A stretch of DNA of 64,000 bases, taken from contig NZ_LT607803.1 of NCBI RefSeq assembly GCF_900090195.1, forward strand, positions 7,652,229 to 7,716,228. The letters run 5' to 3'. The DNA comes from Variovorax sp. HW608 (GTDB lineage Bacteria; Pseudomonadota; Gammaproteobacteria; Burkholderiales; Burkholderiaceae_C). This document shows, piece by piece, positions 1 to 6,577 of the stretch; positions within the stretch are counted from its first letter, which is position 1, and every line of letters starts with the position of its first letter. The position numbers were made by a program, and so were the translations under genes. The notes under the pieces are model-generated. The model was not told the origin of the DNA. It did no database searches and was given only the letters and a program-made list of their open reading frames with translations.

Positions 1-322
1 AAGGCTCGATGCCAGCGAAGATCGAATGCCTGATCCTTGCGTGTGCATGACCGCGCTCCCGGGAACGATGGTCCCCCATGGTGCGCCGCTGGCGCATGGC
101 CCGCAAGCCCGCTCGCCCCGCCTGTCGAGGCTTGGGCCGGCGCGCCGAAAAGCAACAGTTGTGCCAGTCGAGTAGAATGGCGGGTTCGTTTCGATACCCG
201 GACGAAGCATTTCGTCAGATCGCCGGCAGGGTCCAGATCCGGCTCGAAACCCGCTCACTGCCTTCGTAGCTTGCTGAAGCGAACGGCGCTCTGACCGCTT
301 CGGTGGGGGCTTCGGTGGGCGC
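1..322. other. Gene-free upstream region of infA
   Basis: No convincing gene is seen here. The short open frames in this stretch have no recognisable protein content. A possible sigma70 -10 box (TAGAAT, 173-178) points toward infA but has no clear -35 partner. If it is used, the infA transcript would have a leader of roughly 220 nt. Confidence 0.4.
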
Positions 323-365
323 ACGGCCCCGGCCGGGCCGCGCTTGAACCGGCCGACCGTTTTTT
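323..365 (+). terminator. Hairpin plus T-run in the infA leader (candidate attenuator)
   Basis: Arms 323-326 and 330-336 pair with 349-355 and 357-360, about 11 bp with a small internal loop, followed directly by TTTTT (361-365). This is the layout of an intrinsic terminator. It ends only 35 nt before the infA start, too close for a separate promoter, and no gene is visible upstream. It could therefore act as an attenuator in the infA leader. The role is inferred; the hairpin and T-run are seen. Confidence 0.45.
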
Positions 366-400
366 CTATCCAAATCACGACAACCATTCAAAGGTAATTC

Positions 401-670
401 ATGCCAAAGGAAGAACTGATCGAAATGAACGGTGCAGTCACCGAAGTGCTGCCCGATTCCCGCTACCGCGTGACCCTCGACAACGGCCATCAACTGATCG
501 CCTACAGCGGCGGCAAGATGCGCAAGCACCACATCCGCATCCTGGCCGGCGACAAGGTCTCGCTCGAGCTCTCGCCCTACGACCTGACGAAGGGCCGCAT
601 CACGTTCCGTCACCTGGAACGCCGTGGCCCTCCGCCAGTCACGGGCGGCAACAACAACACCCGCCGCTGA
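401..670 (+). CDS. infA: Translation initiation factor IF-1 (paralogue)
   Basis: IF-1 binds the A site of the 30S ribosomal subunit during initiation. The 89-residue product has the S1/OB-fold core of IF-1 ([21 protein letters not shown], then [23 protein letters not shown], each quoted in parts of a continuous fold). It is longer than the usual 72 residues because of a basic, Pro/Asn-rich tail (from about residue 73). A weak AAAGG (390-394) precedes the ATG. It is followed at once by the dbpA helicase gene, so it is probably the second, stress- or cold-type infA rather than the ribosomal-operon copy. That last point is inference. Confidence 0.93.
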   Translation: MPKEELIEMNGAVTEVLPDSRYRVTLDNGHQLIAYSGGKMRKHHIRILAGDKVSLELSPYDLTKGRITFRHLERRGPPPVTGGNNNTRR

Positions 671-677
671 TCGCGCA

Positions 678-2078
678 GTGACCGGTCCGGCCGCCGATTT
701 CGGGCAGCTCCCGCTTTCGCCGCAAACGCTGGCGAACCTGGCGCAGCTCGGCTATGCGCAGATGACGCCGATCCAGGCGGCCAGTCTGCCGGCGGCGCTG
801 CTCGGCAAGGACCTCATCGCGCAGGCCAAGACCGGCAGCGGCAAGACGGCCGCCTTCGGGCTGGCGCTCCTGGCCAATCTCAATCCGCGCCGCTTCGCGG
901 TGCAGGCCCTGGTGCTGTGCCCGACGCGCGAACTCGCCGACCAGGTCACGACCGAAATCCGCCGGCTTGCGCGCGCCGCGGAAAACATCAAGGTGGTCAC
1001 GCTCTGCGGCGGTGTCGCGATGCGCGGGCAGCTGGCCAGCCTGGAGCACGGCGCGCACATCGTGGTCGGCACGCCGGGCCGCATCATGGACCACCTCGAG
1101 CGCGGCAGCCTCGATCTCGAAGCGCTCAACACCCTGGTGCTCGACGAAGCCGATCGCATGCTGGACATGGGCTTCTTCGACGACATCGCCAAGGTCGCGC
1201 GGCAATGCCCGGCAGAGCGCCAGACGCTGCTGTTCTCGGCCACCTACCCCGAAGGCATCGAACGGCTCGCCGCGCAGTTCATGAAGAACCCGCAGCAGAT
1301 CGCGGTGCAGTCGCAGCACGCGGCCGGCAAGATCCGCCAGCGCTGGTACGAGGTGCAGGACGACCAGCGCCTGCACGCGGTGAGCCTGCTGCTGGGCCAT
1401 TTCCGCCCGCTCAGCACACTGGCCTTCTGCAACACCAAGCAGCAGTGCCGCGATCTGGTGCAGGTGCTCCAGGCGCAGGGCTTCAGCGCATTGGCGCTGT
1501 TCGGCGAACTCGACCAGCGCGAGCGCGACCAGGTGCTCGTGCAGTTCGCCAACCGGAGCTGCTCGGTGCTGGTCGCCACCGACGTCGCGGCGCGGGGCCT
1601 GGACATCGCGCAGCTCGAAGCGGTGATCAACGTCGACGTCACGCCCGACCCCGAGGTCCACATCCACCGCATCGGCCGCACCGGCCGTGGCGAGGCGGAA
1701 GGGCTGGCGCTCAGCCTCGCGAGCATGGACGAGATGGGCAGCGTCGGAAAGATCGAGCAGTTGCAGGGCCGCGAATCCGAGTGGCACCCGCTGGCCGAGC
1801 TCAGCGGTGGCGCCGACGCCGCGGCGCTGCAGCCGCCGATGGCCACGCTGCAGATCGCTGGCGGGCGCAAGGAGAAGATCCGCGCCGGCGACGTGCTGGG
1901 CGCGCTCACCGGCGAGGCCGGCTTCACCCGCGAGCAGGTCGGCAAGATCAACGTCAACGATTTCTCCACCTACGTGGCGGTCGACCGGCGCATCGCGCGC
2001 GAGGCCGTGCGCAGGCTCTCCGCCGGCCGCGTCAAGGGCAAGACCGTCAAGGTGCGGCTGCTCGACGATGTGGCCTAA
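678..2078 (+). CDS. dbpA: ATP-dependent RNA helicase DbpA
   Basis: DEAD-box helicase acting on 23S rRNA during large-subunit assembly. Numbering from the GTG at 678, the 466-residue protein shows a Q motif near residue 30, Walker A AKTGSGKT (about 50-57), DEAD (about 156-159), SAT (about 187-189) and HRIGRTGR. The C-terminal 75 residues (GDVLGALTGEAGF...INVNDFSTYVAV) match the DbpA-type RNA-binding domain that recognises 23S hairpin 92. The frame stays open upstream to a GTG at 624 inside infA. I chose GTG 678 because it falls 7 nt after the infA stop and the conserved domain starts just after it; no strong Shine-Dalgarno decides between them. It is co-transcribed with infA. Confidence 0.93.
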   Translation: MTGPAADFGQLPLSPQTLANLAQLGYAQMTPIQAASLPAALLGKDLIAQAKTGSGKTAAFGLALLANLNPRRFAVQALVLCPTRELADQVTTEIRRLARAAENIKVVTLCGGVAMRGQLASLEHGAHIVVGTPGRIMDHLERGSLDLEALNTLVLDEADRMLDMGFFDDIAKVARQCPAERQTLLFSATYPEGIERLAAQFMKNPQQIAVQSQHAAGKIRQRWYEVQDDQRLHAVSLLLGHFRPLSTLAFCNTKQQCRDLVQVLQAQGFSALALFGELDQRERDQVLVQFANRSCSVLVATDVAARGLDIAQLEAVINVDVTPDPEVHIHRIGRTGRGEAEGLALSLASMDEMGSVGKIEQLQGRESEWHPLAELSGGADAAALQPPMATLQIAGGRKEKIRAGDVLGALTGEAGFTREQVGKINVNDFSTYVAVDRRIAREAVRRLSAGRVKGKTVKVRLLDDVA

Positions 2079-2114
2079 TTACGCTTTTCGCTTTTTCACC
2101 AACCAGAGCTTTCC

Positions 2115-2285
2115 ATGTCCAACAAAATCCGCACCGAAGCCGACCGCAAGGCGTCCCCCAAGCCCGTTCCGATGCCCGGCTACAGCCTGCCCAAGATGGG
2201 TGGCGGCCAGAAGGTGAGCCTCGAGCGCGGCACCGCGACCCGCAGCAAGAAGAACCCCGGCAAGCGCGCCAAGAAGGGCGGCTGA
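2115..2285 (+). CDS. Small basic conserved-looking protein (56 aa)
   Basis: This unrecognised 56-residue frame begins MSNKIRTEADRKASP and ends KKNPGKRAKKGG. It is rich in Lys, Arg, Gly and Pro with no hydrophobic segment, so it would be cytosolic and could bind nucleic acid. It starts 36 nt after dbpA, in the same direction, and is followed by an intrinsic terminator at 2339. Its position suggests the last gene of the infA-dbpA transcript. Function unknown; an RNA-related role is only a guess from charge and context. Confidence 0.6.
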   Translation: MSNKIRTEADRKASPKPVPMPGYSLPKMGGGQKVSLERGTATRSKKNPGKRAKKGG

Positions 2286-2338
2286 TCGCTTCACCGGGCC
2301 CGGCGCGCGTGTGCGCCGCCGCTCGCTGAACATCGCAG

Positions 2339-2362
2339 AACGCGCCTTTCGGGCGCGTTTTT
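2339..2362 (+). terminator. Rho-independent terminator
   Basis: An 8-bp stem (AACGCGCC, 2339-2346, with GGCGCGTT, 2352-2359) and a TTTCG loop run into a T tract (2358-2362). It closes the infA-dbpA-small protein unit. Confidence 0.85.
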
Positions 2363-2382
2363 CATTGGAGCTCCCGCAGCAC

Positions 2383-2691
2383 ATGTCCGACGACTACCAG
2401 ATCGACATCCCGCCTTCGTTCTTCGCGCTCTACACCGACCGGCGGCAGCGCCTCGCGGAACCGATCGCGCTGGTGCGCGAGCGCTACGAGGTCTGCGAGG
2501 ACCTGGCGAACCATCTGGTGCAGCAGGCGCTGACGCTGCATCACGTCGAAGTCCCGTCCGAGGAAGAGATCCTCGCCAAGATCCATGCGGGCCTCGCCGC
2601 ATCCGGCTCCGGCCTTTCGCCCGCCGAGGCGCAGTGGATCACGCGGCGCCTCGCCGAGCTGCTGAACTGGCGCAGCCCGCCGCTCGACTGA
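2383..2691 (+). CDS. Conserved hypothetical protein (102 aa)
   Basis: I do not recognise the family. The ATG at 2383 follows GGAG (2367-2370) and lies after the 2339 terminator; the longer open frame from 2311 would have to read through that terminator. The product is acidic, predicted largely helical, with no signal peptide or membrane segment, and reads IDIPPSFFALYTDRRQRLAE near the start and SPAEAQWITRRLAELLNW near the end. Cytosolic by appearance. Confidence 0.7.
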   Translation: MSDDYQIDIPPSFFALYTDRRQRLAEPIALVRERYEVCEDLANHLVQQALTLHHVEVPSEEEILAKIHAGLAASGSGLSPAEAQWITRRLAELLNWRSPPLD

Positions 2692-2803
2692 ACGTATTGA
2701 CCGGGCGCCGAAATTCACGAGATCATCCGTTTCCCGATCTCCGCCCCGGCCATCCGGTCTTCGAAGTGCGCCGCGGCGCCCGACAGGCGAAGGAGGCTGC
2801 CCC

Positions 2804-3715
2804 ATGAGCTCGACACACGGCAGGCGCTGGCTCCGGCGCATCGGCGTCGCACTCGCCCTGCTGATCGCATTGGCAGCGGTCGCGATCTTCGCCGGCGATC
2901 AGATCGGACGCATCCGGATGCAGCGCAAGGTCGACGTGGCGGTCAAAGGCGTGCCCTTCCGCGACGACGCATCGGCCCTCGAGCGCGGACGCTACCTGTT
3001 CGCATCGCGCGGCTGCGCCGACTGCCACGGCGCCAAGGCGGGCGGCGCGACGTTCGTCGACGACGGCAAGGGCCTGCGCATCGCGGGACCGAACATCAGC
3101 CCCGGCCCGGGCAGCGTCGTCGCCGGCTTCACGCCGGCCGACTGGGAGCGCGCGATCCGCCACGGCGTCGATCCGAAGGGGCGTCCCCTGATGGTCATGC
3201 CGAGCGAGGACTACAACCGCTTGACCGACGACGACCTCGCCTCGCTCGTCGCCTACCTGCGCCACATCGAGCCGGCGTCCGGCGGCGGGCCGGTGCTCGA
3301 CCTGCCGCTGCCGGTGCGGGTGCTGTACGGCTTCGGCATGATCCGCGACGCGGCCGCGAAGATCGACCACACGCGCCCGCCCCAGCAACCGGTGCCAGTT
3401 GGCGTGACCAGCACGCACGGCGCCTATGTCGCCAACATGTGCTTCGGCTGCCATGGCGCGAAGCTCAATGGCGGAAAGATCGCCGGCGGCCCGCCCGACT
3501 GGCCGCCCGCGGCGAACCTCACGCCCGCCGAAGGCTCCGCGATGACGCGCTACCCGGACGCGGATGCCCTCGCGCGCCTCTTCAAGAGCGGCAACCGGCC
3601 GGACGGCACGGCGGTGAAGGTGATGCCCTTCGGCTCGCTGCGCGAGATGAGCGACACCGACGTGCGGGCGCTGTTCCTCTACCTGAAGACCTTGCAGCCG
3701 ATGCCGCACGGCTGA
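2804..3715 (+). CDS. Membrane-anchored diheme cytochrome c
   Basis: The 303-residue protein begins with a basic stretch and one hydrophobic segment (about residues 12-30), which would anchor it to the inner membrane with the rest in the periplasm. Two covalent haem motifs are visible, CADCH (71-75) and CFGCH (214-218), each in its own cytochrome c fold, with candidate distal Met ligands in VMP-type contexts (LMVMPSEDY; VKVMPFGSL). An AAGGAGG-like site precedes the ATG at 2804. It probably carries electrons to a dehydrogenase or terminal oxidase, but no partner enzyme adjoins it, so the specific pathway is not visible. Confidence 0.85.
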   Translation: MSSTHGRRWLRRIGVALALLIALAAVAIFAGDQIGRIRMQRKVDVAVKGVPFRDDASALERGRYLFASRGCADCHGAKAGGATFVDDGKGLRIAGPNISPGPGSVVAGFTPADWERAIRHGVDPKGRPLMVMPSEDYNRLTDDDLASLVAYLRHIEPASGGGPVLDLPLPVRVLYGFGMIRDAAAKIDHTRPPQQPVPVGVTSTHGAYVANMCFGCHGAKLNGGKIAGGPPDWPPAANLTPAEGSAMTRYPDADALARLFKSGNRPDGTAVKVMPFGSLREMSDTDVRALFLYLKTLQPMPHG

Positions 3716-3764
3716 CTCAGGGGCTCAGACGACGATCGCGTCCGTTGCCGGGCAAGTGATCATC

Positions 3765-4991
3765 ATGAAGCAACAAAACTACGACATCGAGCAATCGGAA
3801 GGCGGCGTCCCCATCAAGATGTGGACGCGCGGCGTTCCGGTGGAACCCGCGGCCAGGCAGCAACTCGCCAACGCGGCACGCCTGCCGGTCGTGTTCAAGC
3901 ACATTGCGGCGATGCCCGACGTGCACCTGGGCATCGGCGCCACCGTGGGGTCGGTGATCCCGACGCTGAAAGCCATCATCCCGGCCGCGGTGGGCGTGGA
4001 CATCGGCTGCGGCATGATGGCCTGCAAGACCACGCTGCACGCGAACGATCTGCCCGACAACCTCCACCCGCTGCGCTCGGCGATCGAACGCGCGGTGCCG
4101 CACGGATCGACGCCGCCCCGCAAGGGCCGCGACCAGGGAAGCTGGGAGAACCCGCCCGGCTCCGTGGACCAGGTCTGGGCCACGCTCGCGGATGAATTCG
4201 ACGCGCTGTGCGAACTTCACCCGCGTCTGAAGAACACCAACAACCGCAAGCACCTGGGCACGCTGGGCACCGGCAACCACTTCATCGAGGTCTGCCTCGA
4301 CGAGGGCGGCGCCGTCTGGTTCATGCTGCACTCCGGTTCGCGTGGCGTCGGCAATGCGATCGGCACGCACTTCATCGAGCTCGCGAAGAAGGATGCCGAA
4401 CGCAACCAGCGCAACCTGCCGGACCGCGACCTCGCCTACTTCGAGGAAGGCGCGCAGTACTTCGGCGACTACGTGCGCGGCGTGAGCTGGGCGCAGAAGT
4501 TCGCCGCGCGCAACCGCGAGGTGATGATGACCAATCTGATCGCGACCGTCCGCAAGGTGATCGGCAAGCCTTTCGAATCGCACGTCGAGGCGGTGAACTG
4601 CCACCACAACTATGTGCAGCGCGAGCGCCACTTCGGCGAGGACGTGTTCGTGACGCGCAAGGGCGCGGTGAGCGCCAGGCGCGGCGAACTCGGCATCATC
4701 CCCGGCAGCATGGGCGCGCACAGCTATATCGTTCGCGGACTGGGAAACCCGGAAAGCTTCGAGAGTTGCAGCCACGGCGCTGGCCGCGTGATGAGCCGGA
4801 CGCAGGCAAGGAAGCGCTTCTCGGTGGCGGATCAGATCAAGGCGACCGAGGGCGTGGAGTGCCGCAAGGACGAGAACGTGATCGACGAGATTCCGATGGC
4901 CTACAAGGACATCGATGCGGTGATGGCAGCGCAGAAGGACCTCGTGGAGGTCGTTCACACGCTGAAGCAGGTGGTGTGTGTGAAGGGGTGA
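3765..4991 (+). CDS. rtcB: RNA-splicing ligase RtcB
   Basis: RtcB joins RNA 2',3'-cyclic phosphate or 3'-phosphate ends to 5'-OH ends using GTP and Mn2+. Family signatures are present: DVHLGIG (52-58), GVDIGCGM with the metal-binding Cys82, LHSGSRGVGN, NCHHNYVQRE, and the C-terminal SHGAGRVMSR around the guanylated His. Numbering is from the ATG at 3765, giving 408 residues, a normal length; a GTG at 3756 is the alternative. It stands alone, without rtcA, archease or the sigma54 activator rtcR that often accompany it, so its regulation is not evident here. Confidence 0.94.
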   Translation: MKQQNYDIEQSEGGVPIKMWTRGVPVEPAARQQLANAARLPVVFKHIAAMPDVHLGIGATVGSVIPTLKAIIPAAVGVDIGCGMMACKTTLHANDLPDNLHPLRSAIERAVPHGSTPPRKGRDQGSWENPPGSVDQVWATLADEFDALCELHPRLKNTNNRKHLGTLGTGNHFIEVCLDEGGAVWFMLHSGSRGVGNAIGTHFIELAKKDAERNQRNLPDRDLAYFEEGAQYFGDYVRGVSWAQKFAARNREVMMTNLIATVRKVIGKPFESHVEAVNCHHNYVQRERHFGEDVFVTRKGAVSARRGELGIIPGSMGAHSYIVRGLGNPESFESCSHGAGRVMSRTQARKRFSVADQIKATEGVECRKDENVIDEIPMAYKDIDAVMAAQKDLVEVVHTLKQVVCVKG

Positions 4992-5091
4992 GGTCCAGGG
5001 ACTTTCGCCACCACGATCCGAGCGGCACGTACGGGTTGGCACCGTCCCTCTTCGGCCATAGGATCAACGCCATTGCCCCACGGAGTCCCCC

Positions 5092-5283
5092 ATGAGCAAC
5101 GAACTGCGCAACAAGCTCCACGAACTGCAGCAGCTGTCGACCAACGCCGCCGATCCGCAGACCGCCGCGATCATCGAGGCGCTGCGGCTTCAGACGGCCA
5201 TCCTCAATGAACGGCTGTTCCGCATCGAGCTCCAGCTCGGCGAAGTCGTCAAGCGCTGGGACGCGAGCGCCGACTCCGCCTGA
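5092..5283 (+). CDS. Small hypothetical protein (63 aa)
   Basis: A GGAG (5083-5086) sits just before the ATG. The 63-residue product is mostly predicted helix with heptad-like leucines (LRNKLHELQQL, IIEALRLQTAILNERLFRIELQLGEVV), consistent with a short coiled coil. No signal peptide or membrane segment. Family not recognised; function unknown. Confidence 0.65.
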   Translation: MSNELRNKLHELQQLSTNAADPQTAAIIEALRLQTAILNERLFRIELQLGEVVKRWDASADSA

Positions 5284-5305
5284 GCAGGAGCGGGAGCGCC
5301 GCCGC

Positions 5306-5617
5306 TCAGCCTCGGTGCTCGGCGTTGCGCTTGCGCGTGGCGGCGGCCTTCTTCGCGGAGGCCGAGCGCTCGGCGGCGCTGCGCGATGCGGAGGCGGCGC
5401 CGCCCAGACGGCCGCCCTTGTGGGCCGGCGCATGGTTCTCGGCCTTGCCGCGGCCGGAGCCGCTCTTCTTGCCGCCGCCGGTTTCCGCGTTCACCGTCGC
5501 CCAGGCACGGCGCTCGGCCTCGCCCTTGGCGACGCCGCGGTGCTCGTAGCCCTTTTCGATGTGCTCGGCCTGGCGCTTCTGCTTGTCGCTGTACGAAGAT
5601 TTGTCACCTCTTGGCAT
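5306..5617 (-). CDS. Small basic protein of the type annotated 'plasmid stabilization protein'
   Basis: The start at 5617 is supported by GGAG eight or so bases upstream on the minus strand; a longer frame from 5722 lacks this. The 103-residue protein begins MPRGDKSSYSDKQKRQAEHI, continues with RAWATVNAETGGGKKSGS, and ends in a Lys/Ala-rich tail (SAKKAAATRKRNAEHRG). Proteins of this type are common on proteobacterial chromosomes and usually carry the plasmid-stabilisation name by transfer. No toxin or antitoxin partner is next to it, so that name should not be read as function. Confidence 0.75.
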   Translation of the reverse strand: MPRGDKSSYSDKQKRQAEHIEKGYEHRGVAKGEAERRAWATVNAETGGGKKSGSGRGKAENHAPAHKGGRLGGAASASRSAAERSASAKKAAATRKRNAEHRG

Positions 5618-5806
5618 GGTGCGTCTCCTTCCGTGGATGAGGTGCCCCATGGTCGGCCCGGTGCGCGCGAGGTGGGTAGGAAGTTCGGGCCGGCGTACGT
5701 CAGCAAGCGCTTGCATGACCACGACAAGGCTGGCCGTTCGGCCGGTTCCTAGGTCGGCGCGATCCGGCTACCGTTACGCTTGGAGACGAAAAACAAAGGA
5801 GCGAGC

Positions 5807-6577
5807 GTGAAACGCGCACACATTGCCGCTTTGACAGGGTTGTCGGTGCTGGCCGGGCTGGCCGCGGGAACGGCGGGCTATGCGGCCCTCCGGCTCGCGG
5901 GCTCGGCGAAGCTGGCCGGCCGGGGCCATTCCTACGACCGACTCGCGCAGGCCGAGGGCTCGCGCCTGCTGGTGATCGGCGACAGCGCCGCCAGCGGCGC
6001 CGGGGCGAGCGATCCGGAATCGAGCCTGCCGGGCCTGCTCGCACGAGCGAATCCTTCGCTCACCGTGGTCAACCGCGCGCGGCCCGACGCGCGCTTCGGG
6101 GACTTCCTGTCGCAGCTCGATGGCGACGAGCCTTTCGACGCGGTGCTGATCCTCGGCGGCGCCAACGACGTGATCCGCATGACGGGCCTCGCCGACCTGC
6201 GCCACACCGTGGAGCGGATCGCGCAACGCGCCCGCGTGCGCGCCGGGCTGGTGGTGTTCATGCCGCCGGGCAACCTCGGCAATGCGCGGCCGTTCCTGCC
6301 GCCGTGGAACTGGTGGATCGCCTACCGCTCGCGCCGGCTGCATGCGATCGTCTCGGAAGTCGCGCAGGCCAATGGCGCACTCTGCGTCTCGCTCTACCAG
6401 GAGCGCGAGGACGACCCCTTCGCCCGCCATCCCCGCCTCATGAACGCGAAGGACGGCCTGCACCCCAGCGACGCGGGCTACGAGCTGTGGCAGCGCGAGC
6501 TCGAAACGCAGGTGCAGCTATCGGCCAAGCTGCGCAAGATCGGGCGCACCGCCGCGCGGCGTGGCGCCGATTTCTGA
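5807..6577 (+). CDS. SGNH/GDSL-type hydrolase with N-terminal membrane anchor
   Basis: Serine esterase or lipase fold. The GTG at 5807 is preceded by AAAGGAG (5796-5802), better than the TTG at 5780. Residues about 7-30 are hydrophobic and would be a signal anchor. Block I GDS (58-60) supplies the nucleophile, GGANDV is block III, and DGLHPSDAGY near the C-terminus supplies the catalytic Asp and His. Total 256 residues. The substrate cannot be read from sequence. Its last 60 bases overlap the end of the convergent helicase gene on the other strand. Confidence 0.85.
   Translation: MKRAHIAALTGLSVLAGLAAGTAGYAALRLAGSAKLAGRGHSYDRLAQAEGSRLLVIGDSAASGAGASDPESSLPGLLARANPSLTVVNRARPDARFGDFLSQLDGDEPFDAVLILGGANDVIRMTGLADLRHTVERIAQRARVRAGLVVFMPPGNLGNARPFLPPWNWWIAYRSRRLHAIVSEVAQANGALCVSLYQEREDDPFARHPRLMNAKDGLHPSDAGYELWQRELETQVQLSAKLRKIGRTAARRGADF

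Noticed and set aside
37..294. Short frames before infA
   Set aside because: No RBS, no recognisable protein, Arg/Pro-rich composition of non-coding GC-rich DNA.
5306..5617. Toxin-antitoxin reading of the 'plasmid stabilization' protein
   Set aside because: No partner gene and no toxin motif; the name is inherited.
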